This document shows, piece after piece, positions 1-10,256 of a DNA stretch of 64,000 bases (the stretch's first letter is position 1; each line of letters starts with the position of its first letter). This stretch comes from Lampris incognitus (lineage: Eukaryota; Chordata; Actinopteri; Lampriformes; Lampridae). The notes under the pieces are model-generated. The model had not been told where the DNA came from, did no database searches, and worked only from the letters and a program-made list of their open reading frames with translations. A program made the translations under genes and the position numbers. The DNA lies in contig NC_079219.1 in NCBI RefSeq assembly GCF_029633865.1, positions 59,330,823 through 59,394,822 of the forward strand, given 5' to 3'.

Positions 1-49
1 AAGCACGAGAAAGAGATTTTTTTTTTTAAATGAGTGAATACAATAAGTG

Positions 50-700
50 CTACGAGCAAGTAACAGGGTAGTAGTTCTTGAAGGTGTGAGTTTTTAACCT
101 GTGCCAAAAGATGGGCAGCGACTCCGCTGTCCTGACATCAGTGGGGAGTTCATTCCACCACTGTGGGGCCAGGACAGAAAAGAGCGGTGACCGGGTCAGT
201 CGGCAGCAAGGGCCTCTGAGCGACGGGGCAACCAGGCGTCCCGAGGCAGCAGAGCGAAGTGGTCGGGCGGGGGCGTATGGCTTGACCATGGCCTGGAGAT
301 AGGAAGGAGCTGTTCCTTTCACTGCCCTGTAGGCTAGCACCAGAGTCTTAAACTGGATGTGAGCAGCTACTGGGAGCCAGTGCAGGGACATGAGAAGGGG
401 AGCTGTGTGGGAGAACTTAGGGCGGCTGAACACCAGACGAGCTGCAGCTTTCTGAACAAGCTCCAGAGGTCTGATGGCTGAAGCTGGGGTGCCAGCAAGG
501 AGGGAGTTGCCGTAGTCCAGCCGGGAGATGACCAGAGCCTGGATGAGCACCTGTGCCGTCTCATCAGTGACAAATGGGCGAATCCTCCTGATGTTACAGA
601 GGAGAAATCTGCAGGGGCGAGCAACCGATGCAACATTTGCAGCAAACGACCGTTGGTCATCCAGAATCACACCCAGATTCCTCGCAGTTCAAGATGAAGA
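50..700 (-). mobile_element. L2-type LINE, 3' end of ORF2 (reverse transcriptase C-terminus), fragment
   Basis: The minus strand encodes about 206 residues typical of the end of an L2/CR1-group reverse transcriptase. It begins in the thumb region with an ILDDQRSF motif, followed by RRIRPF and VISRLDYGNSLLAG, then LVQKAAARLVF, SLHWLPV and WNELPTDVRTAESL, and it ends near KTHTF. This C-terminal block is a hallmark of fish L2/Maui-like elements (family knowledge). The catalytic FADD region is absent, so this is a dead 5'-truncated copy. It lies next to, but is probably not continuous with, the Rex-like piece at 1160-1710. Confidence 0.8.
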
Positions 701-727
701 TAGACACTTAGATAGAACCCTTTCCAT

Positions 728-1089
728 GGGGTGGCACGGTGGCCCAGTGGTTAGCGCTGTCGCCTCACAGCAAGAAGGTCCTAGGTTCGAACCCCGGGGT
801 TGTCCAACCTTGGGGGTCATCCCAGGTTGTCCTGTGTGGAGTTTGCATGTTCTCCCTGTGTCTGCGGTGGGTTTTCTCTGGGTGCTCTGGTTTCCCCCAC
901 CATCAAAAGAAACATGCATGTTAGGGTTTATACTCCTGTCTGTGCCCCTGACCAAGGCAATGGGAAAAGAACTGGAGTTGGTCCCCGGGTGCAGCATGAA
1001 GGCAGCGGCCCACAGCTCATAGCTACACAGATCACAGCTAGGATGGGTTAATTTGCAGTATCTGAATTTCCCCAAGGGGTTTAATAAAG
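728..1089 (+). mobile_element. S1 SINE, tail type b (tRNA-like head)
   Basis: A head with pol III A-box-like tggcccagtgg (740-750) and B-box-like ggttcgaacc (784-793) is followed by a body shared with all S1 copies (gtttgcatgttctcc). The tail is gttagggtttatactcctg, a gaactggagttggtcc block, and an end resembling ttccccaaggggtttaataa. The copy at 36961-37246 has the same tail, while other S1 copies carry a different tail ending in GGAT repeats. The family is common in teleosts; I do not assign a library name. Confidence 0.7.
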
Positions 1090-1159
1090 GAAACTTAATA
1101 TATTTGCACGGAATAGAAGTAAACGCTATTGGTCTAAAATAATTTAAAAGGCCAGCTCC

Positions 1160-1710
1160 TCATTTCTTGGGTACCGGCTCTATATTTGACAGTTTCCAGG
1201 ATTTAGGTAAAGTGCTCTTATCCAGCAGAAGCTGTAATAGTTGAGCGATAACACACGCCAGCTGGGAGGCACAATCTTTGAGCACTTGTTCAGTTAGGCC
1301 ATCAGGCCCCAGGGCCTTGTTTGGTCTAATGTAGGCAAGGCTGACTGCAATCCCATGCTCTGTAAGAACTAATGGAGAATATACAGGAATTTTGGTGCAC
1401 ACCATGTCACATTCTGTAGTGAAGTCCCCTATGTCAGTCATGCCTACTATAAAAATTCAAATCATTTATGAAGGATGGTTTGTTCAGATGAGTACTGTTA
1501 TTTTTCCTGCTCTCTCTGCCCATCATAAAATTTAGATCTTCCCATGCCTGCTTAGCGTTACCCACGCAGAACCGGCTCTCAACCTTGTCTTTGTATTCTA
1601 ACTTTGCTTTCTTTATCTTAGATCTGAATTCCCTCCTTTTTTCTCTGACCAAATCAGAATCACTTTTAAGAAAAGCAAATTTTTTCTCCTCATTAAGACA
1701 CATTTTGAGG
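1160..1710 (-). mobile_element. Rex/CR1-group LINE fragment (linker plus start of reverse transcriptase)
   Basis: On the minus strand, 1710 to about 1450 encodes a basic linker (REKRREFRSKIKKAKLEYKD, then AWEDLN). After a frame change, 1441-1160 encodes the first reverse-transcriptase motifs: NKALGPDGLTEQVL, then LPKSWKLSNIEPVPKK. This order (endonuclease-RT linker, then RT motifs 1-2) is that of non-LTR retrotransposons of the Rex1/CR1 group. The frame break and missing RT core make it non-functional. Its left end in element orientation is cut by the S2 SINE starting at 1711. Confidence 0.7.
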
Positions 1711-2140
1711 GCGTCCGGGTGGTGTGGTGGTCTATTCCGTTGCCTACCAACACAGGGATCGTTGGTTCGAATCCCCGCGTTACCTTCTGCTTGATCTGGC
1801 GTCTCCACAGAAAAAATTGGCCGCGTCTGCGGGTGGGAAGCCGGATGTGGGTATGTGTCCTGATCACTGCACTAGCGCCTCCGCTGGTCAGTCAGGGTGC
1901 CTGTTCGGGGGGGAGGGGGAACTGGGGGGGAAAGCGTGATCCTCCCACGCGCTACGTACCCCTGGTGAAACTCCTCACTGTCAGGTGAAAAGAAGCGGCT
2001 GGTGACTCCACATGTATGGGAGGAGGCATGTGGCAGTCTGCAGCCCTCCCCGGATCAGCAGAGGGGATGGAGCAGAGACTAGGACGGCTCGGAAGAGTGG
2101 GGTAATTGGCCAAGAACAATTGGGGAGAAAAAGCGGGAAA
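1711..2140 (+). mobile_element. S2 SINE copy, near full length
   Basis: The tRNA-like head runs from cgggtggtgtggtggtct to ggttcgaatccccgcg. The S2 body follows (ttggccgcgtctgcgggtgg, cactagcgcctccgctggtc, cctggtgaaactcctcactg, ggagcagagac), and the 3' end is caattggggagaaaaagcgg. It is inserted into the LINE fragment ending at 1710. A target duplication is not clear here, although acatttt occurs at both sides. Confidence 0.8.
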
Positions 2141-2957
2141 CATTTTTTGTTGTTGTTGTGTCCAGTTTGAGCCATGTTTCTGTCAAACATTAGATTTCGC
2201 CGTCTAAAGTCGCAGTCATAATCAACTTTGACAGCATTTGCAAAGGGCGGTCGACATCCACGTCTTCGGAGTCTTTCTCTTACACCTCCCCTCGAACCTC
2301 ATTTCTTTGTTTTAATCCGTGTCCTTGTCCTGGGATTCTTGATCAGCTCAGCGCAGTCATCCGGTAGATTTGAAAGCAGGCCACCAATTTTTGCGTGAGG
2401 TTGGAGGGACAACATGCTCCTGGGTAGAGGTGACCATGCCATTCTTTGCATTTAGTCCGAAACTTGACGCGATTAGGACGCCTTCAAAACATATAGCCAT
2501 CCATTGCGTGGGAAATCTTATTTCCGTGAAGGTCCAAGTAAATACTGACGTATACGTTGAACATAAACATGCACAAAAACATACGAAAACACTTGACAGC
2601 ATGGAGCGTGGAGCACAGGGTCAGCAGCAGAGCTGCACCCTGGAATGTAACATGTAATGAATTGAACCTAATAAGGTCAACGGTGGCAGACAATACACAG
2701 TGCTTTTTAATGGATACTGTCATTTGATAAGGTCACTTAAACATGAAGGCTAACTGTGTTAGTGGTAGCTAACACAGTAGTATAGGGCCTGGCAGACACA
2801 GCAAAGTTGTCATTGCCCCAGACTAAAAGCCATGATGAAGGGCCAACTCTGGTAACACATAATCACACACATTAACGCCCCATTCCCTACCGCAGTAACA
2901 ACTGCGTCTAGAAGCTTTATGAACTGTATACAGGACAGAGCAGTACTTACCTCCACA
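2141..2957. other. Non-coding stretch, nothing recognised
   Basis: After a short ttgttgttg run the sequence is of mixed composition. It shows no open frame of family character, no tandem array and no recognisable repeat head. Confidence 0.5.
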
Positions 2958-2959
2958 CT

Positions 2960-3083
2960 CCATCCATTATCCAAACCGCTTATCCTACTCAGGGTCGCGG
3001 GGTTGCTGGAGCCTATCCCAGCAGTCATTGGGCGGCAGGCAAGGAGACACCCTGGACAGGCCGCCAGACCGTCACAAGGCCTC
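2960..3083 (-). mobile_element. S1 SINE 3' fragment, tail type a
   Basis: The minus strand carries the S1a tail: gcctgtccagggtgtctcc, then actgctgggataggctccag, then the end ggataatggatgg. The head is missing. Confidence 0.65.
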
Positions 3084-3137
3084 CACACTGCAAATCAGAA
3101 ATTAAGATATTATTACTCATAGCAAACTTCTTTTCAG

Positions 3138-3734
3138 TGACTGCATTTACATGCAGTTGAGTCGACCTACGGTTATAGCTCGATTAGGCCATGTAATTAG
3201 ACTACTGTCATTGTACCAGTACACAAGAACCGGGGGAAGAATCTATTTCCTGACAGAAGTATGTCCGACCCCGGTACAGCAGGTGGTCACACGCCCTCTT
3301 CCGGTTGACCTATTGTGTCACATACCAAACAAACGACAAACAAGCTAGCCAGTGGCAAGCGGGTTCCATGCGGAGCGGTGAAAACAGGGACAACTTCACA
3401 GCGCTGTACATTTCATACGTACTCTACGCTTTACTTTTGGTATAAATGAGATGCACACTATCCCTACGCTGTTCCACTTCCGGGTGAAAGGCCGCCACGG
3501 GAACTATGGATCATGCACAAAACGCCTAGGCCAGTTCGGGGCCGACTGAAGCGTATACATGCCAGAGTAAATCCATCCCCAACCGCATCATCTAGGCGTG
3601 TTAGTCCCACTTCCAGAAACTAGACTTAGTACGAGTTCAGCCGGACTACCACGTTCACATGTGCTTTAAGAGTCCAGTTTCAGTCGGACTAACACAATAA
3701 ATCCACTTTCTCTAACATCATGTAAACGTAGTCA
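3138..3734. mobile_element. Candidate foldback non-autonomous DNA transposon
   Basis: The left end TGACTGCATTTACATG and the reverse complement of the right end, TGACTACGTTTACATG, match at 14 of 16 positions about 597 bp apart. There is no open frame inside. Termini of the type gact-c-tttacatg are common on fish MITEs (family knowledge). No clear target duplication was seen, so the superfamily is left open. Confidence 0.5.
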
Positions 3735-4002
3735 TTGTGCTCATGTCCTTGCGCGTTCACATTGAGCATCCCACCAACACAAGCTGTTGGATAAACGTCT
3801 TGAGCCATATCTTACAGACAGAGATACCAGGTTGGCTCAACGTGTCCATAAACCTCGGAATCTCCTCATGAAACAAACAAGCTGATAAAAACACATCCGG
3901 GTCACCGCGAAGCAATTTATTTTAAGACACCGCCAAGTGAATCCTGAAACGCTGCTATATGATTATTATTAACCACTTGTTTTTTGTCCCCTTCCTCTTT
4001 AG

Positions 4003-4107
4003 GTCTTCTATTACTCCACGGGAATATTCGAGACTGCCGGGGTATCCCAACCCATCTACGCCACCATTGGAGCTGGAGTCGTCAACACCGTTTTCACGGT
4101 GGTTTCT
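4003..4107 (+). CDS. slc2a3: slc2a3-like exon: end of TM7 and TM8
   Basis: The acceptor tttag ends at 4002 and the donor gtaagt begins at 4108. The exon is 105 bp, 35 codons, phase 0 at both ends, and encodes VFYYSTGIF to FTVVS. The upstream exon should end with the QLSGIN segment, which is not in the window. Confidence 0.87.
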
Positions 4108-6348
4108 GTAAGTGCCTCACTGCTTTGCTGACATTAAAACCACCGCATCAACTGTTTTGTGTCTCCGTGACACGACGCTCATCACGTCCTCCTTTCGTCC
4201 TCAAGCTCTTCCTGGTTGAGAAGGCAGGGCGAAGGACCTTGCATCTGATAGGACTGGCTGGAATGGCGATCTCTGCCCTCTTAATGACCATCTCCCTCTC
4301 TTTGGTGGTGAGTGACAATGAACAAGCCCCGCCCCCCCTTCACTATCACTCCTCCATTCTTTTCCCCCACACATATCCCTCCCCTCCACACACACTCGCT
4401 TTCTCCGTCCATTTGTGTCTCTCATCCAATCTATTTTCCCCCCCCATCTTTTGTTTCTCCGTCTGAGCAGACCAAAACCCCATCGTTGAGCTACTTGGCC
4501 ATAGTTGCGGTGTTCGGCTTTGTCGCCAGTTTTGAGATGGGTCCGGGTCCCATTCCTTGGTTCATTGTGACCGAGCTCTTCTCCCAGGGCCCGCGGCCAG
4601 CTGCCATTGCCGTGGCTGGATTCTCCAACTGGACCGCTAACTTCCTGGTGGGCCTGACTTTCCCCAAGCTGCAGGTATGAATACGTTTACAACGTCAGGA
4701 CCTCCAGATGTCTCGACCCGGACTTTGTCATGTTTGTCGGAGCCTCGTGGCTTACGTCACACAGTTAAACGGCTGTTTCAACCCTAACGGCCTATTCCGA
4801 CAGGATTAGCTTTGCCGCGTAATTTGCATAACAAAATATTTCCATGTGTCTGCTGTAATGAGTCACCAATCCAGACAGACGGCTTCTAAATTTACAAACA
4901 AGGAGAGTAATCGCCTCGGCGTAGACATCACATGTGCCCCAATCAAAATCGATTTTATTTTTCTTAAGGTGCATTTATATTGTAACGTGCATGGATAAGA
5001 AGACACGCTGGCCGCTCGCTGGCGGGTCTGACCCTTTAGTCCAGCGGTTAGCGATGCCTCCTGCGGTGCGGGCGATACGGGTTCGCGTCCCGGCCGCGGC
5101 AGTTCCTGTGGTTGCGTTGTCCCCCGAATTCGCTACAATATCACAAAAAAATATAAATCCAGTCAAAACAGGCCTAAACTGCCCGGGTAGCGCAGCGGTC
5201 TATTCCACTGCCTACTAACACGAGGATTCTGGTTCGAATCCCCGTGTTGCCTCCGGCTTGGTCGGGCGTCCCTACAGCCACAATTGGCTGTGTCTGCGGG
5301 TGAGAAGCCGGATGTGTCCTGATCGCTGCACTAGCGCCTCCTCTGGTCGGTTGGAGCGCCTGTTCGGGGGGAGGGAGGACTGGGGGCGCTACGTCCCCCT
5401 GGTGAAACTCCTCACTATCAGGTGAAAAGAAGTGGCTGGCGACTCCACACGTACTGGCGGAGGCATGTGGTAGTCTGCAGCCCTCCTCGGATCAGCAGAG
5501 GGGCTGGGCTGGGAAGAACAGTGGGGTAACTGGCTAGTTATAGTAATTGGGGAGAGAAAGGGGGGAAATCCAAAGAAAAGAAAAGAAAAAGCCCTAAACT
5601 TGAAGTTTTCAACATGCAAGAGTCAACATTTTTGTTGTAAACAGGCTGGAAACTTTTGCTGTGCCTCACATGACTTCAATGTCTATCCGGAGGGGACTAA
5701 AATGACCAGAGGACCCTCGGGTTTGCGGAAAAACAGGAGATATTTTGTGGCTGGAATTACTACTTGAATAGAGAAAAATAAACACTGACATGGCCCATTT
5801 GGATGGGATTAAAATTCCTATATGGGGCTGTGTTGACTGATATTACCCGCCCGACCTTCCCTGGATAAAGTAATCCCATCAAATGGGCTTGAAGTCAGTC
5901 AATCCTACTGGAAAATACCATGTAGTATTTCGTAGTATCCCGGGTACATCTGGTTTACTGAGCATTTGGATGAATCCATGTTTTCTTTTTTCTTTTTTTC
6001 CTGTTGTGCAACTGCAAAATATCCCACAGCCTAACAACAGACGTCTCTCTCCCCGTCTTTTAGGAATGGTGTGGGTCTTACGTCTTCATCATCTTCATAA
6101 TCTTCCTCATTCTCTTCTTCATCTTCACCTTCCTGCGTGTGCCTGAGACCAAAGGGCGAACCTTTGATGACATCGCCCAGGGATTTGCCGCCAGCGCAGC
6201 CAAATCCTCCCCGTCTGCCGTCCCGGACGAGATGGTGATGGGCATGTCTGTGCCGGAGAGCAAAGGACCCGTCCCCATTTCCCCCACAGAAAAGGTCCCC
6301 ATGGCAGATCTTCCCCCCGAGAAGACAGGGGCGCCTCTCAACCCTTAG
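4003..6348 (+). CDS. slc2a3: Class I facilitative glucose transporter, C-terminal half (GLUT3-like), four exons
   Basis: The joined exons 4003-4107, 4206-4307, 4471-4674 and 6064-6348 encode 231 residues of a sugar-porter-family hexose carrier that moves glucose across the plasma membrane by facilitated diffusion. Visible family signatures are the end of TM7 ([13 protein letters not shown]), TM8 ([18 protein letters not shown]), the loop [23 protein letters not shown] in TM10, [13 protein letters not shown]11 ([15 protein letters not shown]), TM12 and the PETKGRTFD motif. NFLVGLTFP fits GLUT3 rather than GLUT1 or GLUT4 (NFIVGMCFQ, NFIIGMGFQ). Family members are about 490-510 residues long, so TM1-TM7 are upstream; no matching exon was seen at 1-4002. 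Exon sizes of 105, 102 and 204 bp are those of class I SLC2A genes. Assignment to slc2a3 rather than another class I paralogue is inference. Confidence 0.85.
4206..4307 (+). CDS. slc2a3: slc2a3-like exon: TM8/TM9 loop and TM9
   Basis: The acceptor ends ctcaag at 4205 and the donor gtgagt starts at 4308. The exon has 34 codons, phase 0. It contains the conserved VE-AGRR loop (here [10 protein letters not shown]) and a hydrophobic TM9. Confidence 0.87.
4471..4674 (+). CDS. slc2a3: slc2a3-like exon: TM10, loop and TM11
   Basis: The acceptor gagcag ends at 4470 and the donor gtatga starts at 4675. The exon has 68 codons. It holds [10 protein letters not shown] and [11 protein letters not shown]. 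The residue before ELFSQ is Thr where GLUT1, GLUT3 and GLUT4 have Ala (FIVAELF), a mild departure. Confidence 0.88.
4979..5139 (+). mobile_element. S3 tRNA-like element, copy 1 (in slc2a3 intron)
   Basis: The element starts attgtaacgtgcatgg. Its tRNA-like core has A-box-like tagtccagcgg and B-box-like ggttcgcgtcc, and it ends gaattcgctacaat. The two ends are inverted relative to each other (ATTGTA against TACAAT). A close relative lies at 41978-42134. Confidence 0.6.
5181..5590 (+). mobile_element. S2 SINE copy with target duplication (in slc2a3 intron)
   Basis: The S2 head begins gcccgggtagcgcagcggtc and the 3' end is an A/G-rich aaaag tail. It is flanked by cctaaact at 5173-5180 and again at 5593-5600, an 8-bp direct repeat fitting retroposition. 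It lies between the last two slc2a3-like exons, in the sense orientation. Confidence 0.82.
6064..6348 (+). CDS. slc2a3: slc2a3-like last coding exon: TM12, PETKGR motif and C-terminal tail
   Basis: The acceptor ctttttag ends at 6063 and the stop TAG is at 6346-6348. The exon encodes [11 protein letters not shown], a very hydrophobic TM12, [19 protein letters not shown], and a cytoplasmic tail of about 53 residues rich in Ser, Pro and Lys. The tail has no family motif I recognise and its end (APLNP) differs from the mammalian GLUT3 end. Confidence 0.87.
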   Translation, partial: EWCGSYVFIIFIIFLILFFIFTFLRVPETKGRTFDDIAQGFAASAAKSSPSAVPDEMVMGMSVPESKGPVPISPTEKVPMADLPPEKTGAPLNP

Positions 6349-7160
6349 GGAGAGGAGGGGGGAGGGGGGGATCGGGGTAGGTGATAGAGAACAGGTCATA
6401 GACAGCATGAGGATGTCCATTTTTCAAACTGTATTGTCCTCGTTACAATGGGCACCTTGTAGGTAGGATGCCAGATTGGCGGTGTCACCGAGGGAAGATA
6501 ACAGCGCAGCTTTGTGACAATAAGTGTGTATTGGAAAAAAAAGAAAATGTGTCATTTCTAAATCAGTGCGACTTGATATTGAAACAGCGTTTAATTTCTT
6601 TTTTTTTAAATGTCTGCATTTGTTTACTTGTGCACCACAGTAGTGGATCCAGCTCTGTAAGACTCCCCCCCCCCCCAAAAAAAAGTACGCTTTTCATTTT
6701 GACTATTATAGCTGTTACAGATGCCAAAATGATTGATAACACACAGTGTGAGTCTGCTTAAAACATGCAGCAGACTTAATTCAGTTACCGCTACTTCATC
6801 TTTATTGCCACTCAAAGCGGCAGCCTGCAGAGTATTGATATGCAAGAGGCTCAGCATATGTTCAGTGTTAATCCCTCGGTCTTAAATTGCCTCGCGTGCT
6901 AAAGACGTAGAGGATTTAGGATTGAGTGTACTGAGGTCAAGCTAGGAAAGCCAGTTTTTGGGGGCCATTAAGTTTGACCTAAAAGTTTGCCGTCTGCTTG
7001 CTAGGCGTGCCTTGTTCCCAGTTGAGGGACACCGCGTCTGCCTGAGCAGACAGACTAAACAGGGAGGAGATAGCAGTCTCGTTCCCACCCAGGTCTGCCG
7101 CAGCTAGCTAGCTAAAACCTGCCCCTGAATATTAAAGCTGTTATGAGGAGTTTGAGATTT
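6349..7160 (+). other. slc2a3: Probable 3' UTR of the slc2a3-like gene
   Basis: Non-coding sequence follows the TAG stop. The extent is inferred from a candidate poly(A) signal ATTAAA at 7131-7136 followed within 30 bases by a T-rich and GT-rich run. Later AATAAA hexamers at 9245-9250 and 9477-9482 would give a longer UTR. Confidence 0.45.
7131..7136 (+). terminator. Candidate polyadenylation signal ATTAAA
   Basis: ATTAAA is followed by gagattttttttt and ctgtttgtg, a plausible downstream element. The site is about 790 bases after the stop codon. Confidence 0.4.
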
Positions 7161-8237
7161 TTTTTTCTGTTTGTGCCCCCCTGTGGACAAAAGCGGTAGT
7201 GCTTCTCATAAGGACTGCCTCTTATTGCAAAGATCTCCATTCACCCTCTGGTAGCTTTTGTTTTGGGGAGAAGAGTGAGTGATGTAGTGGTTTTATGGGA
7301 AAAAAAGCTGTCTGCAGGATGCAGAGCGATGAGGTGATGCATCTGTAATTGTGGCACACAGCGTATACTTGTTCACTGAGAAGTGTTTTATGCTAGCCCT
7401 AAATGCCCTCGCTGCCCTCCTGCACGGCACATGCTCCAACTGCTTTTTGTGCATCTCTGACGTGTCACTGTGGTGGCGTCTACTCTGAGAGAGATGTGAC
7501 ATGCATTGGTATGGTCTCCCCTTATGGTGACTTACTCGGGGACAGAAGTACACCAGAACGTAGTACAATACTGGCATTATCAGGAATTAAGTTGTTGGGG
7601 TTTTTTTTCTCAACTGTTCGATGTTAACCTGCCTCTTGTGCCTGATGATTGCGAAACAGAACTATGCTACGATGACAGAACTACTGCTATATGAATCAGA
7701 GTATTGTACAATATTTATCAGAGTATTAGCACATGAGAGAGTGTATGTGGCGCTTTTGATGCCTTTTAACTCAGGTGTATGGCAAATCATGCTACGTACT
7801 AAAGAGGGTCAGTATCCAAGCAGTGAACTACTGTATCACGGCACAGAAGATGCCTTTTGTCAAACACTGTACTTGAAACTTCTGTGATATCGGTTATGTT
7901 TTACCTTTCAAAACTGTTAAGTCAAAAAATTCTTGCCACTATCGACCAGTAGAAAACAAAAAGACCTCGACTCTAATCCGCACAGAGAACAAAAATTACA
8001 CTTGGATCTTGTTTAGAGAGCACGGTTGAAGAAAAAAATTCTGGGCAACACTTTAACCACTCATTCCAATGAAAAACGCTGAATCCGCCTCTTGGGTCCA
8101 AACGGATCCAGTCTGACATCACAGCCGTGTGGGAAGGTCATGTGGACACACTTAATGGATTGTGTTTTTGTATTTGCTTCATGAATGACGCGGGGTATAC
8201 ATCCCATCAGTTGTAATCATGAAATCGTCTGTAAATC
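7161..8237. other. Intergenic or long 3' UTR, nothing recognised
   Basis: Mixed composition with short open frames only. No repeat head or array was seen before the SINE at 8249. Confidence 0.5.
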
Positions 8238-8248
8238 TGATTCGTGGC

Positions 8249-8701
8249 GGGCGTCTGGGTGGAACGGCGGTCTATTCCGTTGCCTACCAACATGGGGACG
8301 ACGGGTTCGAATCCCCCGTGTTACCTCCGACTTGGTCGGGCGTCCCTACAGACACAATTGGCCGTGTCTGTGGGTGGGAAGCCGGATTTGGGTATGTGTT
8401 CTGGTTGCTGCACTAGCGCCTCCTCTGGTCAGTAGGGGCACCTGTTCAGGGGGGAGGGGGAACTGGGGGGGAATAGCGTGATCCTCCCACGTGCTACGTC
8501 CCCCTGGTGAAACTCCTCACTGTCAGGTGAAAAGAAGCGGCTGGTGACTCCACATGTATGGGAGGAGGCATGTGGTAGTCTGCAGCCCTCCCCAGATCAG
8601 CAGAGGGGGTGGAGCAGAGACCAGGACTGCTCGGAAGAGTGGGGTAATTGGCCAAGTACAATTGGAAGAAAAAGGGGGAAAATAATCCCCCCCCAAAAAA
8701 A
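8249..8701 (+). mobile_element. S2 SINE, full length, perfect 11-bp target duplication
   Basis: TGATTCGTGGC occurs at 8238-8248 and 8702-8712, exactly bracketing the element. The head has ggcggtctattccgttgcc and ggttcgaatcccccg, and the tail is aaaataatc followed by C and A runs. This copy defines the S2 unit at about 450 bp and shows that S2 moves as a retroposon. Confidence 0.88.
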
Positions 8702-8712
8702 TGATTCGTGGC

Positions 8713-9797
8713 AAGAACCCCTGGTTGAAGATCCTCCGGTCGACATCTTGTACATAACTGTAATTACTTCCCTGTGCTCATCTGCTTGCTAGCTACGTGA
8801 ACGCCAATTTCTTACCGTGCACTTTTTTTTAAAACATCTCAGCTTACAGCGTTTGCACTTACTCTTAGTTACGAATGACGCACGTTGTGTGTCAAGTGTG
8901 AACGTTTCTTCTGACGTCGTCTCACGGCAGAGTTACTCGTTCTCCATAAGCCATGTAAAGTCCAGACCACGGCCTCTGTTTTCTACTATATCTACTATAC
9001 GTTGCGCTCTGGAACTAATACCCAACGTTAACATGGTGCCTCGCTGTTCTCCTTACGACAGTCAGAAGTGTTGCACACATCTCTTTTGTACGTGTATGTT
9101 TTGCATTGTCATCCACACTAAAATGTGTATTTTTTTTCTGCAGAAAATCTGGGATGAAGAGTGAAAATATAGTTTATTGCATTGTAAAAAATGTTTCCCT
9201 TTGGTGTATTAACGAGCCACTCTCGCTCCGAAGAACGAAAAGGAAATAAAATTGTTCTCATTTCCAGGGAATGCACTGGTGACATTTTAATTTGGTTTAC
9301 CATAACCAGTCGAAGCAGCTTTGTTCCTCTCACTGTTTAATGCACTCTATGCACTCTGCAGCCCGTGTCTTCCTGTGCTCAGCTGAGAGTGTGGTCGCTT
9401 TCCTCCGGTGGCTTTCCCTATTTTGGGGCGAGTATTTCTCCTCCGCCATGCCAAAACGTCACCCTAAAACGCTGAAATAAAAGCTAAAAGTTACCAAACT
9501 GAGCGGCAGAGAAGGTTTTTGCTCTGTGGCTGTTGTGCATTATGTGTGGACTGAGTCTGCAGTCTTGGCTGGGCGGTGAGTTCCAGGGTTTGGTTGGGAG
9601 AAGGGGAGGGAGGTGTTCTGAGGTCAAATCTCTTTTTTTGGTCAAAAAGCCTCAGAAACTAAACCGGGGCACATCGGGAAGAGATGCAAGAGGTTTTTTT
9701 TGTTTTGTTTTTGAACGGGAAATTCCACTAAAACTAACTTTCACCGAAAGTAGACACGCTCAGGATATTTTCTTTTACCTCGAGTTGAATTACAGCT
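8713..9797. other. Non-coding stretch, nothing recognised
   Basis: No family-like frame or tandem array was seen. AATAAA hexamers at 9245 and 9477 are possible late poly(A) signals for the upstream gene. Confidence 0.45.
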
Positions 9798-9812
9798 GGC
9801 TTCTCACGTTCT

Positions 9813-10241
9813 TTTTTTGGGGGGGGGGATTCCCCCCCCTTTTTTTCTCCCCACTTTTACCCAGCCAATTACCCCCCTCTGCCGATCTGCCGATCTGGGG
9901 AGGGCTGCAGACTACCACGTCTCCTCCCATACACGTGGAGTCGCCAGCCGCTTCTTTTCACCTGACAGTGAGGAGTTTCACCAGAGGGACGTAGCGCGTG
10001 GGAGGATCACGCTATTCCCCCCAATTCCCCCTCCCCCCCTCCAAACAGGCACCCCAACCGACTAGAGGAGGTGCTAGTGCAACGACCAGGACACATACCC
10101 ACATCTGGTTTCCCACCCCACAGACACGGCCAATTGTGTCTGTAGGGATGTACGACCAAGCCGGAGGTAACACAGGGATTCGAACCGGCGATCCCTGTGT
10201 TGGTAGGCAACGAAATAGACCGCCACACTACCCGGACACCC
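9813..10241 (-). mobile_element. S2 SINE, minus strand, with target duplication
   Basis: A full S2 unit in reverse runs from a poly-T/G tail at the left to the tRNA-like head ending cactacccggacaccc. Direct repeats GGCTTCTCACGTTCT (9798-9812) and GGCTGCTCACATTCT (10242-10256) match at 13 of 15 positions. Confidence 0.85.
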
Positions 10242-10256
10242 GGCTGCTCACATTCT

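Noticed and set aside
50..1710. One continuous LINE interrupted by a SINE
   Set aside because: The left part looks like L2 and the right part like a Rex-type element, and the RT core is missing, so two separate fragments are more likely.
4979..5139. Functional tRNA gene
   Set aside because: A-box and B-box words are present, but the cloverleaf cannot be closed and the unit is dispersed; it is a tRNA-derived repeat. The same holds for the S1 and S2 heads.
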